Source: Apibacter sp. B3706 (lineage in GTDB: Bacteria; Bacteroidota; Bacteroidia; Flavobacteriales; Weeksellaceae). Taken from it: a DNA stretch of 64,000 bases. The position numbers were made by a program, and so were the translations under genes. The notes below the pieces were generated by a model that saw only the letters and a program-made list of their open reading frames with translations, ran no database searches and had not been told where the DNA came from. This document shows, piece after piece, positions 1 through 8,092 of this stretch; position 1 is the first letter of the stretch, and each line of letters starts with the position of its first letter. The stretch lies in contig NZ_CP049715.1 of the NCBI RefSeq assembly GCF_011082725.1, forward strand, positions 1 to 64,000. The letters run 5' to 3'.

Positions 1-795
1 AGGATTAGCTAACTTTTAGGAGGAACAGAGAAAAAAGAAGTAAAGAGTGAAGGAATTGATTTGGTTTTTGTAATAGATGTCTCCAAATCCATGAATGCAG
101 AAGATATAGCTCCTTCAAGATTGGAAAAAGCCAAAAAATTGTTTGTGATTTTTTATCTAAACTAGGGGGGATCGAGTAGGAATAGTAGCATTTGCAGGAA
201 ATTCCTATCCCATTATGCCTTTATCCAGTGATTATAGCGTTGCTCAGCTCTACTTAAATGGTATTGATACTAATCTTATTACAACCCAGGGAACAAATAT
301 AGCAGATGCCGTTTTAAAAAGCTTCCACTCTTTTATCTCAAACCTCCAATACATCCAAAGTAATTTTTATAATATCTGATGGAGAAGCCCACGAAGGAGA
401 CGTTAAACGGGCAATAATACGGCAAAGAAAAATAAAATTTCCATATTTTCCGTAGGGGTAGGTACAACTCAAGGAGCCCCCATTCCTTTATTTTATGAAG
501 GTAATATTCAGAATACAAAAAAGATGATAATGGGGATATTGTATTAACGAAATTGCAAGAAAGTACATTAAAACAATTGGCAGCAGGAACCGGAGGTAAA
601 TATTTCTATGGCGGTCATAATACAAAAGATGTTGTTAATAAGCTATTTAAATCCATGTCCACCTTAGACAAAACTAACCAATCCGTAAGTATTAATTACG
701 ACACAAAACAGTATTTTCATTATTTTATAGGAGCCGCATTTTTAGTTATTTTTATTGTTTCTTTAACAAATTATAGGAGAGATTTTATGATTTAA
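1..795 (+). pseudogene. batB: BatB-like VWA-domain protein, 5'-partial with multiple frame breaks
   Basis: Stitching the frames together gives the C-terminal part of a BatB-type von Willebrand A protein of the Bacteroides aerotolerance family. The MIDAS motif DVSKSM lies near 79-96, followed by a GDRVGIVAFAGNSYPIMPL stretch, an IISDGEAHEGDV stretch, and from 553 an uninterrupted tail with one transmembrane helix ending at the stop 793-795. The 5' end is outside the window. Frame changes are needed near 10-18, 139-147, 165-170 (a run of six G), 323-338, 411-416 and 503-511. Most look like one missing base, while the encoded protein is otherwise conserved with few odd residues. That pattern fits unpolished sequence at a contig end better than real decay. 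The gene precedes batC by 18 bases, as expected for a bat operon. Family assignment is firm; pseudogene status is not. Confidence 0.75.
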
Positions 796-801
796 TCTTA
801 G

Positions 802-809
802 TATCTTTG
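802..809 (+). promoter_or_regulatory. TAnnTTTG match immediately before batC
   Basis: TATCTTTG ends 4 bases before the batC ATG at 814. This matches the Bacteroidota -7 consensus, but it is so close that transcription would begin at or just inside the start codon. batC probably reads through from batB. The match may be chance or a leaderless internal start. Confidence 0.2.
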
Positions 810-813
810 TTAA

Positions 814-1640
814 ATGTATTTAAAAAATAAATATTTAGTTATAATTTTTATTTCACTAATAAATATTTTTCAAGCTCAGACGAAAGCATCAAGAAAGCAT
901 TTATTAGAGGGTAATAATAAATATTTGGCTGAATCTTATAAAGATGCAGCAGCTAATTATTTATATTCGATACAAGACGGAGAAGATTCATATAGATCTA
1001 ATTACAATTTAGGAAATGCCATGTATAAACTAAAAAAATATGATGACGCATTGATTCAATATGAAAAATCACTCCAATTGGCAGCAAATCAGTCGGAAAA
1101 AGCCAATGCTTTATTCAATATGGGAAACAGCTATTTTCAAAAAGGAGAATATGAAAGAGCAGCCGAAGCGTTTAAAAATACTTTGAAATTAAATCCGAAA
1201 GATGATAAGGCGAGGTATAATTATACGATGTCAAAACAAAAAGTAAAAGAAGCTCAACAAAAACATGAGGAGCAAAATTCCAAAGATCAAGATAAGAACC
1301 AAGGAGATAAAGAAGATAAAAAGGATAATTCTCAGCAAAATGGAAATGATCTACTGAATTCATCCAATGCTAAAGAAGATAAAACTGATAATTCAACCGA
1401 TAAAAAAGATAAAGATAATTCTTTAAATAATAAAGAAACACAGCCCAATAAAAATGAAAAAAATTCAATAAACAATCAGAAATCACAAGCTGATACAAAT
1501 AATGCTAATCTGTCAGATGCCTCTAATCAACATTATGAAAATATTTTAGGAGCAATGGAAGAACAAGAAAAAGAGCGCATCAAAAGATTATTAATAAAAG
1601 AGCTAATTCAAATCAAGGACAAAGTAGCAAAGATTGGTGA
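814..1640 (+). CDS. batC: BatC-like TPR protein (apparent frameshift near the 3' end)
   Basis: Secreted tetratricopeptide-repeat protein of the Bat operon, thought to act in the periplasm with BatB/BatD. Residues 1-21 form a signal peptide ending FQA. TPR-type helices follow at about 30-140, then a long Lys/Asn/Asp/Gln-rich linker (about 150-245) and a basic C-terminal helix. Read without correction the frame runs to 1734, 100 bases into batD, with an unconvincing tail. Moving to the -1 frame around 1595-1605 gives a tail ending SSKDW and a TGA at 1638-1640, a typical BatC ending. That stop shares its A with the batD ATG (TGATG). I therefore give the corrected end. The cause is most likely a missing base; a programmed -1 shift is less likely because there is no good slippery heptamer. 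Confidence 0.75.
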
Positions 1641-3466
1641 TGAAGAAATATGTAATACTCTTTTTACTTATCTTTTTAAGCGGAATTTGGGCAAAAGCTC
1701 AGGTTTCTTTTCAACTCATACCCCAAAAAAATGAGGTAGGAGTCAATGAGCCTGTACGCCTACAATTTTTACTTTCCATTAAAAATGAAGAAATTAAAAA
1801 TATGGGGCGTTTAAAATTACCTTCTTTTTCTAATACGCAGGTAATTGGCAGGCAGGTAATTCAGAACCAAGGCTTTGATGATGAAGGGAACAGTGTTTTC
1901 GAATATGGAATTGAAATTATATTAAGAGCTGTTAAAAAAGTGAATATCCGTATAGATGCCGCACAAATAACTGTTAATAATAGGAAATATGAGACCAAGC
2001 CCACCGTAATAACTGTGTCAGGAAATTCTAGTGGAAGTGAAGATGACACAGCTTTTAATTCAAAATTGGGTGAAGTATTTCTTAAATTTAAAGTATCAGA
2101 AAAGAATCCGTATCAAAATGAAGGGGTAGTTGCTAATTTAAAATTTTATACTCGAAGGATTGAATTACTCAATAGTATGACCAATCTGGTTTCTCCGGAT
2201 TGGCAGGGGGTATTTGTACAGCCGGTAAAAGAAAGAAGCCATACCTACGAACAGGAAATAATTAATGGAGAATCCTATTTTTCAAGAGTTATAGGGACTT
2301 ATGTTATGTTTCCAACTCAATCGGGAACCCTTGTCATAAATCCGTTTACCTTAACATTAACAATTCCGGATGGATTTTTTGATGAACACGATTTAAATAT
2401 AAAATCTGCACCGGTTACATTACAAGTTAAGAGACTTCCTGATAATGCTCCAAAAGATTTTCATGGGCTGGTAGGTCAATTTACTATGAGAGCTTCAGCA
2501 AACAAAAAAGATTTACAAGCAGAAGAAGCAGTAACTGTAAATGTAGAAATAAATGGTAAGGGAAATCTTACGCTTCTTAAATCCCCCGGACTTCTAATGT
2601 CTGATGATATAGAACAATATACCCCTAAAAGTAAATTTGATTCAGAGGCAACCGTACAAGGGATAAAAGGAAAATTAAATACATCTACCATATTAGTTCC
2701 TCAAAAAGAAGGTACTTACAATATAAATGTAGAATCAATTAGCTATTTTGATCCCATAGATGAGAAATATAAAAGTTTAATTGTACAACCAATTCCCATT
2801 AAAGTATCAGGAAATACTTTAGCAAAAAATGATGAAAAAACCGGTACAGTCATCAAAAAGGACACAAGTGATGTCAACCAATATGATCCCAAATCTGCTA
2901 TTAAAAATAAGGTCACCGAAGTATTGAAAAGAGACCATAACAGCTTAGGAAAAATATTGATAATTATATTATTTACAGGAGTTATATCAATTATAGTTAT
3001 TCTGGTAATTTGTATATTAATAATAAAAAGAAATAAAAAAAATAAGCTAAAAAAACAAGAAGAAGAACAATCGTTTGATTCATTAAATAAAGAAAAAAAA
3101 TTTACATCACGTAATTTACCTTATACAAGCTCTAACATTACTAATGATTTTAAAAATGAATTATCACAATTAAATCATTTAGCACAAGAAGGAACAGATA
3201 AAAAAGAATTTTACATTCTTTTGGAAAAGACTTTGATAGAAGCAGCAAAACAATATTTAAATTTAGAAAAAGATAGTTTTGTTTCTACTTCAGACTTAGA
3301 AGATGAATTAGCTCAGAGATTAGGAGATGAAATTTCAGAAGAATGGAAGAATATGGTTATTCAATCTCAAATTGAACGATATTCAAGCGTAACAGAACAA
3401 GAATCCCTAGAATCTGTGTATACAAAAGCTAAAGACTTAATTAAGAAATTAAATATAAAAAAATAG
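1640..3466 (+). CDS. batD: BatD-like protein
   Basis: Large periplasmic protein anchored in the inner membrane, last gene of the Bat cluster; the family is linked to aerotolerance and envelope stress in Bacteroides and Leptospira, with no known enzymatic activity. Signal peptide residues 1-22 (cleavage after AKA), an Ig-like beta-rich periplasmic region to about 430, one transmembrane helix at about 436-463 and a charged cytoplasmic tail. I choose the ATG at 1640 over the in-frame TTG at 1634, because it gives MKKY followed directly by the hydrophobic core and makes the stop/start overlap TGATG with corrected batC. About 608 residues, normal for BatD. Confidence 0.85.
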   Translation: MKKYVILFLLIFLSGIWAKAQVSFQLIPQKNEVGVNEPVRLQFLLSIKNEEIKNMGRLKLPSFSNTQVIGRQVIQNQGFDDEGNSVFEYGIEIILRAVKKVNIRIDAAQITVNNRKYETKPTVITVSGNSSGSEDDTAFNSKLGEVFLKFKVSEKNPYQNEGVVANLKFYTRRIELLNSMTNLVSPDWQGVFVQPVKERSHTYEQEIINGESYFSRVIGTYVMFPTQSGTLVINPFTLTLTIPDGFFDEHDLNIKSAPVTLQVKRLPDNAPKDFHGLVGQFTMRASANKKDLQAEEAVTVNVEINGKGNLTLLKSPGLLMSDDIEQYTPKSKFDSEATVQGIKGKLNTSTILVPQKEGTYNINVESISYFDPIDEKYKSLIVQPIPIKVSGNTLAKNDEKTGTVIKKDTSDVNQYDPKSAIKNKVTEVLKRDHNSLGKILIIILFTGVISIIVILVICILIIKRNKKNKLKKQEEEQSFDSLNKEKKFTSRNLPYTSSNITNDFKNELSQLNHLAQEGTDKKEFYILLEKTLIEAAKQYLNLEKDSFVSTSDLEDELAQRLGDEISEEWKNMVIQSQIERYSSVTEQESLESVYTKAKDLIKKLNIKK

Positions 3467-3470
3467 AGCG

Positions 3471-3487
3471 CCTAAAAACTTTTTAGG
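3471..3487 (+). terminator. Short hairpin after batD
   Basis: CCTAAAAA and TTTTTAGG form a perfect 8-bp inverted repeat around a single C, 5 bases after the batD stop. There is no clean T-tract after it, only AAATTTAATT, so its strength as a terminator is doubtful. Confidence 0.4.
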
Positions 3488-3527
3488 AAATTTAATTAAC
3501 AAAATTCTTTAAAAATATAATTTTACT

Positions 3528-4121
3528 ATGCCTTTACATTTTTCTATCCAGGAAATAGCAAGTTGTTTTATGGTTTTATTTGCCATTATAGATATTTTTG
3601 GCAGTGTTCCCGTAATAGTAAGCATAAAAAGTAAAGTCGGTTATCTTCAGGCTAAAAAAACAACATTGGTAGCTTGTGCAATCATGATATCCTTTTTGTT
3701 CGTTGGTGATAAATTACTAAAACTTATAGGAATTGATGTATATTCATTTGCTGTAGCAGGTGCTTTAGTTTTATTTGTTATTGCACTGGAAATGATTTTG
3801 GGCATTGAAATTAATAAAATCGATGAGCCGCATTCTGCTTCCATAATTCCTTTAGCATTTCCATTAATAGCAGGAGCAGGAGCTTTAACCGCCGTATTGG
3901 CTTTAAAAGCAGAATATCATACGGAAAATATAATCATAGCCATACTCCTTAATATGGTAGTCGTATATTTAGTATTAAGATATTCGGGTAAATTAGAACA
4001 AATTTTAGGACAAGGAGTAATTTCAATTATGAAAAAAGTTTTCGGTATTATCTTATTAGCTATTTCCATTAAGTTATTTACTGCAAACATAACCTCTTTG
4101 TTAGAAAAAGTATCTCCTTAA
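3528..4121 (+). CDS. MarC family (UPF0056) integral membrane protein
   Basis: Polytopic inner-membrane protein of about six hydrophobic helices, 197 residues, the usual size for MarC/UPF0056. The family motif region is visible: FAIIDIFGSVP near residue 20, PLAFPLIAGAGALT near 107, and a repeated hydrophobic core. Despite the name, MarC is not established as an antibiotic-resistance factor, and the transported substrate is unknown. It starts 61 bases after batD on the same strand; it may be read through from bat or have its own promoter. No catalytic residues are expected. Confidence 0.85.
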   Translation: MPLHFSIQEIASCFMVLFAIIDIFGSVPVIVSIKSKVGYLQAKKTTLVACAIMISFLFVGDKLLKLIGIDVYSFAVAGALVLFVIALEMILGIEINKIDEPHSASIIPLAFPLIAGAGALTAVLALKAEYHTENIIIAILLNMVVVYLVLRYSGKLEQILGQGVISIMKKVFGIILLAISIKLFTANITSLLEKVSP

Positions 4122-4140
4122 AAAATAAGATCTCATTTTG

Positions 4141-4148
4141 TATATTTG
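4141..4148 (+). promoter_or_regulatory. Promoter -7 element TATATTTG
   Basis: Exact TAnnTTTG match ending 13 bases before the ATG at 4162, giving a predicted start of transcription about 5-8 bases downstream. It argues that the upstream in-frame TTG at 4138 is not the translation start, because that TTG lies before the promoter element. Confidence 0.5.
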
Positions 4149-4161
4149 TAAAAATATAAAG

Positions 4162-4356
4162 ATGAAATATTTTTTAAATCTTACTCTTTTAGCTTTTGTC
4201 CTCTTAATAATTTTTAATGCAACGCGAATTAATTATAGTTACGGGATAACTACCGATCCAAACGATAAATATTTTTATTCAATTTTATTTGCTATTGTAG
4301 GCATTTTAATAGTATTCATAATAAAAGGACTAAAAAAATTATCCCAAACCAAATAA
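4162..4356 (+). CDS. Small two-helix membrane protein, unknown function
   Basis: A 64-residue protein with two hydrophobic segments (about residues 4-20 and 37-55), separated by a short hydrophilic loop (TDPNDKY), and a basic C-terminus. I do not recognise a family. The start is taken at the ATG at 4162 because a -7 promoter element lies at 4141-4148. The stop is one base from the 3' end of the convergent rnpA gene. Confidence 0.6.
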   Translation: MKYFLNLTLLAFVLLIIFNATRINYSYGITTDPNDKYFYSILFAIVGILIVFIIKGLKKLSQTK

Positions 4357-4357
4357 A

Positions 4358-4729
4358 TTAATCTGAAAATTTAATTTTTTCAAGCAATTTCAAATAACAG
4401 CTCTCCAATTCTTTATAGGCAGGTATTTTTTTGTCTTTACCATTATAGACAATCATTAGTAAATGAGATGTTGTAAAAGTGTTGTTTAGCTCATTTTTAT
4501 GCAAGCGGAAACATTCACGCAAAAGTCTTTTTACCCGATTTCTATCCACTGCATGTTTAAAAATTTTTTTAGAAACGGACACTCCAACCTTATGGGTTTC
4601 CAAAAATTCAGGAGAAGGACAATAAACCATAGCTAAAGGATATTTTTTATTCCACGTCCCTTTTTCAAACAAATATTTAATAAGCTTATATCCTTTTAAA
4701 TGTTCTTCTTTCGTATACTTTTGGTTCAT
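4358..4729 (-). CDS. rnpA: Ribonuclease P protein component
   Basis: Protein subunit of RNase P, which binds the catalytic RNA and helps it remove 5' leaders from pre-tRNAs. 123 residues, normal length. The family signature RNRVKRLLRE is at about residues 63-72, preceded by VGVSVSKKIFKHAVDRN. Cytoplasmic and basic. It is not next to rpmH/dnaA here. It converges with the small membrane gene, leaving a one-base gap. Confidence 0.95.
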   Translation of the reverse strand: MNQKYTKEEHLKGYKLIKYLFEKGTWNKKYPLAMVYCPSPEFLETHKVGVSVSKKIFKHAVDRNRVKRLLRECFRLHKNELNNTFTTSHLLMIVYNGKDKKIPAYKELESCYLKLLEKIKFSD

Positions 4730-4827
4730 ATAATATGCATTTCATCACAATACCATTCCCAAAGATGATATTATTGAGACTTTTGATTACATAAAATTTC
4801 AAGAAATGTTTTGTCAAAGATAGGGCA

Positions 4828-4859
4828 TTTGTAATAATCATAAACATTAATTAATTTTG
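4828..4859 (+). promoter_or_regulatory. Bacteroidota-type promoter (TTTG N20 TAATTTTG)
   Basis: TTTG at 4828-4831 and TAATTTTG at 4852-4859 are separated by 20 bases, matching the -33/-7 architecture of the Bacteroidota housekeeping sigma factor. Transcription would start about 4865, some 20 bases upstream of the bacilliredoxin ATG at 4886. It is the best two-box match noted in the window. Confidence 0.65.
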
Positions 4860-4885
4860 TATAACAATAAAAACTAATATAAAAT

Positions 4886-5299
4886 ATGTATCCAGAAGAA
4901 ATGGTTGCGCCAATGAAAGCGCAATTAACAAATAAAGGTTTTGAAGATTTAAACACATCAGAAAAAGTAGAAGAAGCATTAAAAAGACCCGGTACAACCT
5001 TATTAATAATTAATTCCGTTTGTGGATGTGCTGCCGGAGGAGCTCGTCCCGGAGTAATATTATCTGTAGAAGGCGAAGGAAAAAAACCGGATCATTTAAC
5101 TACTTCATTTGCAGGATTTGATGTGGATGCAGTTAAAACCGCTAGAGAACATCTTGCCCCTTTTCCACCTTCATCTCCGTCCATAGCACTTTTTAAAGAT
5201 GGAGAATTGGTTCATTTTCTAGAAAGACATCATATTGAAGGTCATTCTCCTGAAATAATTGCTGAAAATTTAAAACAAGCATACGCTGAATTTTGCTAA
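4886..5299 (+). CDS. BrxA/BrxB family bacilliredoxin
   Basis: Thioredoxin-fold thiol-disulfide protein of the YphP/YqiW (DUF1094) family, which removes bacillithiol from mixed disulfides on proteins. 137 residues. The characteristic CGC redox motif sits in VCGCAAGGARPG at about residues 45-56. A later LERHHIEG stretch is also typical of the family. It points to bacillithiol use in this host, relevant to the decayed YfiT-type gene at 62509-62788. It is followed after one base by the DUF59 gene, so the two are probably co-transcribed. Confidence 0.9.
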   Translation: MYPEEMVAPMKAQLTNKGFEDLNTSEKVEEALKRPGTTLLIINSVCGCAAGGARPGVILSVEGEGKKPDHLTTSFAGFDVDAVKTAREHLAPFPPSSPSIALFKDGELVHFLERHHIEGHSPEIIAENLKQAYAEFC

Positions 5300-5300
5300 C

Positions 5301-5627
5301 ATGTCTTTAAACGAAGAACAAATACAATCTCTGTCAGAAAAAATCGTTGAAAAATTAAAAACGGTTTACGATCCTGAAATTCCCGTGGATGTTTATGAAC
5401 TAGGATTGATTTATGATATTCAGATTAGTACAGAAGGAGACGTGGAAATATTGATGACCTTGACAACCCCTAATTGTCCCGTGGCAGAAACATTACCCAT
5501 GGAAGTAGAAGAAAAAATCAGTGCTATAGATGAAGTAAAAGAAGTAAATGTAAAAATTACTTTCGAACCAACTTGGGATAAAGATATGATGAGCGAAGAA
5601 GCTAAATTTAATTTAGGACTTTTATAG
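5301..5627 (+). CDS. DUF59/MIP18 family iron-sulfur assembly protein (SufT-like)
   Basis: Small cytoplasmic protein of 108 residues with the MIP18 signature: YDPEIPVDVYELGLIYDI at about 23-40 and the metal-site region TTPNCPVAETLPMEVE at about 54-69. The family acts in maturation of iron-sulfur proteins, often within suf operons; here it sits directly behind a bacilliredoxin, linking Fe-S assembly with thiol redox control. No other suf genes are nearby. Confidence 0.85.
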   Translation: MSLNEEQIQSLSEKIVEKLKTVYDPEIPVDVYELGLIYDIQISTEGDVEILMTLTTPNCPVAETLPMEVEEKISAIDEVKEVNVKITFEPTWDKDMMSEEAKFNLGLL

Positions 5628-5677
5628 CATCATAAGACAAAAGCTAAGTAACTAAACTCTAGTAAGTAAATGATAGT

Positions 5678-5714
5678 AAAGGACAGATCAAATTATATTA
5701 ATCTGTCCTTTTTT
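5678..5714 (+). terminator. Intrinsic terminator after the bacilliredoxin-DUF59 pair
   Basis: AAAGGACAGAT (5678-5688) pairs perfectly with ATCTGTCCTTT (5701-5711) and is followed by a T-run to 5714. It lies 50 bases after the DUF59 stop. Confidence 0.85.
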
Positions 5715-5864
5715 CCTAAATTTAAAAAGTAGTGGAATTGAATAAATTTAAGTGATAATAGAAAAGTGAAATTTGAGATTATGTTGAAATTGAAGCAAAT
5801 GGTTAAAAAATTTATACAACTTTAACTCAATAAATACTATCATCTCAATTCACCGGTAAATAAT

Positions 5865-5872
5865 TACATTTG
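5865..5872 (+). promoter_or_regulatory. Promoter -7 element TACATTTG for rsmE
   Basis: Exact TAnnTTTG match ending 20 bases before the rsmE ATG. No clear TTTG box at the -33 spacing. Confidence 0.45.
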
Positions 5873-5892
5873 TTAAATATAAGATTGATCTC

Positions 5893-6594
5893 ATGAGATT
5901 ATTTATAGGAGAGATATATCCGAATGAAGTGCAACTAAGGGAAGAAGAAGAACACCATATAGTAAGAGTGTTGCGATTGAAAGAAGGAGATATGGTCTAT
6001 GTGACCAATGGAAAAGGAGCATTAATAAAAGGACAATTACAAATAACAGGAAAGAAAGTTAAGGTTCAAATAATTGAAACTTTTCCCCATTCAAATAGTG
6101 GGCAAAATGGATTACATATTGCTATTGCTCCAACTAAAAATATAGACAGATTTGAGTTTTTTGTAGAAAAAGCAGTTGAATTAGGAGTATCTAAAATTAC
6201 TCCACTTTTATGTACTAATTCAGAGAGAAAGGTTTTAAATACGGAAAAAATCAAGAAACAAATTGAAACCGCCTGTAAACAATCTTTGAGAATAAATTTT
6301 CCTGAACTCTATCCATTAACTCCTTTGAAGGATTTTATACAATCTTCGAAAACAAAATTATACCTTACCCATTGTTATAAAGAATATGAGAAGATCACTT
6401 TAAACGAAACGTTAAACAGAGAAAAAGAAATAACCTTAATGGTTGGACCGGAAGGAGATTTTTCTAAAAAAGAAGTAGAAGAGCTTTATTCTTTAGGCTC
6501 TATAGGGGTTAGTTTAGGAGAGAATCGTTTGAGGACAGAAACTGCCGGAATTTTCATTGCTTCCAGTTATTATTTTTTTCACAACCAACCATAA
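5893..6594 (+). CDS. rsmE: 16S rRNA (uracil1498-N3)-methyltransferase
   Basis: SPOUT-family methyltransferase that methylates U1498 of 16S rRNA using S-adenosylmethionine. 233 residues. An N-terminal PUA-like domain (EEHHIVRVLRLKEGD near 19-33) is followed by the trefoil-knot domain with MVGPEGDFSKKEVEEL (about 182-197) and LGENRLRTETAGIF (about 207-220), the SAM-binding signatures. Monocistronic, between a terminator and the convergent waaA. Confidence 0.95.
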   Translation: MRLFIGEIYPNEVQLREEEEHHIVRVLRLKEGDMVYVTNGKGALIKGQLQITGKKVKVQIIETFPHSNSGQNGLHIAIAPTKNIDRFEFFVEKAVELGVSKITPLLCTNSERKVLNTEKIKKQIETACKQSLRINFPELYPLTPLKDFIQSSKTKLYLTHCYKEYEKITLNETLNREKEITLMVGPEGDFSKKEVEELYSLGSIGVSLGENRLRTETAGIFIASSYYFFHNQP

Positions 6595-6684
6595 ACAGAA
6601 TCATTAAAATTTATATGATCAATTTTTTATTGACTATAATTTTAAATAAAATGTTATGACCTATAAAATTAAGTTTTAAGTCAA

Positions 6685-7929
6685 TTATTGTAAGTGAACC
6701 AAATAATCAACAATAATTTGAACCGAATCAGGTTTACTAAAGACATATTCGCGAGCTCTTTCACCCATTCTATATCTTTTATTTGTATCTGTAAGTAATT
6801 CAACGAGTACTTCATTAAATTCATTTTGATTGTGAATTACTTTTGCTCCTCCATACTGGATTAATTCTACGGCCTCGATAAATTTATCATAAATGGGTCC
6901 GAATAAAACTGGAGAAGCAAAAACGGCCGGCTCCAATACGTTGTGTACCCCTTCTTTACCAAATGCACCTCCCACATAAGAAATATCGGCATAGGAATAA
7001 ACTTTCGTCAATATACCAACCGTATCTAAAATTAATACTTGATAGTCTGCAGGATGGGTGTGACTTAATTCTGAAAATAATACCGTTTTAGGTAATAACT
7101 CCGCTTTTAATTTCTGAAAATATTCATGATTCATATTATGTGGAGCTATAAGTATCTTACAATTCATAAAGAAAGAAGAATTAATAAAGTTTTTTAACAG
7201 CGTATCATCTTCTTTCCACGTACTTCCTGCAACAATTAAGGTATTGGTTCCTTTAAACAAAGACAACCAGCTTAAGTGGTTATTCTGTTTACTTAACATT
7301 TTAACTCTGTCAAAACGTGTATCCCCTGAAACCGTTACTTGTTGAATGCCGATGGAATTCAATAATTTTTTTGAATTTTCATCCTGTACAAAAAAATGAG
7401 TTACTTTCTTTAAAATCGATACAAACCATTTTCCGTTAGGCTTAAAATATATCTGGTCTTGACGAAAAATACTTGAGATAAATAAAGTAGGTATTTTTTT
7501 TGCCGCAAGTGCTTGCAATATATGATACCAAAAATCATATTTTACAAAAATAGCATAGCTTGGATGTAAGAGTTCAATTAACTGATGGGCATTTGATGGA
7601 GTATCTAAGGGAATGTAAAATATAAGATCTGCTATACAATTATTTTTAACCACTTCATATCCGGAAGGAGAAAAAAAACTAAGAGCAAATTTATGTTTTG
7701 GAAATTTTTTCTTTAAAGCAGTTAACACAGGAAGTCCTTGTTCATATTCACCAAGAGATGATGCATGCATCCAAATCACTTGATCCGTTGGTGAAATTTT
7801 ATTTTGTATTTCCGAGAAGACATGAGTCCTTCCTTGTACCCAAAGTCTTGCTTTAGGATGAAATAAAGAAGCAATCTTCATTCCTGCTCCCATAAGTTTA
7901 ATGCCGAAAGAATATAAAAATGAATTCAA
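6685..7929 (-). CDS. waaA: 3-deoxy-D-manno-octulosonic acid transferase
   Basis: Glycosyltransferase (KdtA/WaaA) that adds Kdo to lipid A precursor at the inner-membrane cytoplasmic face. 414 residues. N-terminal membrane-anchor region, then HASSLGEYEQG at about 55-65, which carries the conserved Glu. A GDTRFDR motif follows near 202, and the C-terminal sugar-nucleotide site VGGAFGKEGVHNVLEPA lies near 315-331. It lies 163 bases downstream of proS on the same strand, with a terminator between them. Confidence 0.93.
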   Translation of the reverse strand: MNSFLYSFGIKLMGAGMKIASLFHPKARLWVQGRTHVFSEIQNKISPTDQVIWMHASSLGEYEQGLPVLTALKKKFPKHKFALSFFSPSGYEVVKNNCIADLIFYIPLDTPSNAHQLIELLHPSYAIFVKYDFWYHILQALAAKKIPTLFISSIFRQDQIYFKPNGKWFVSILKKVTHFFVQDENSKKLLNSIGIQQVTVSGDTRFDRVKMLSKQNNHLSWLSLFKGTNTLIVAGSTWKEDDTLLKNFINSSFFMNCKILIAPHNMNHEYFQKLKAELLPKTVLFSELSHTHPADYQVLILDTVGILTKVYSYADISYVGGAFGKEGVHNVLEPAVFASPVLFGPIYDKFIEAVELIQYGGAKVIHNQNEFNEVLVELLTDTNKRYRMGERAREYVFSKPDSVQIIVDYLVHLQ

Positions 7930-7988
7930 AATTTATCTGTTACTGTTATTTAAAATTTAACTTTTTTCAAGACTCTAGTTTAAAAAGA

Positions 7989-8013
7989 ATTGCCTTAATT
8001 CAATTAAGGCAAT
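7989..8013 (-). terminator. Terminator after proS
   Basis: ATTGCCTTAATT (7989-8000) and AATTAAGGCAAT (8002-8013) form a perfect 12-bp stem. On the minus strand the hairpin is followed by a T-rich tract (complement of TAAAAAGA), so it ends proS transcription before waaA. There are also Ts on the plus side, so it could work in both directions. Confidence 0.75.
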
Positions 8014-8092
8014 TTTTATTCATATTTGAGTTGAAAAATAAATTAATATTTGGAAATAGTACAAATATCTTTTCGATAAAAAGTACTATTGA

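Noticed and set aside
802-809. TATCTTTG as a real promoter for batC
   Set aside because: It would place transcription at or inside the start codon, and batC follows batB by only 18 bases, so operon read-through is simpler. Listed with low confidence only.
1595-1606. Programmed -1 frameshift in batC
   Set aside because: No good X-XXY-YYZ slippery heptamer or following structure; a missing base fits as well, given the other breaks in the first 560 bases.
4138-4161. TTG start giving 72 residues for the small membrane protein
   Set aside because: The extension covers the promoter element at 4141-4148, and the ATG at 4162 starts right at the hydrophobic helix.
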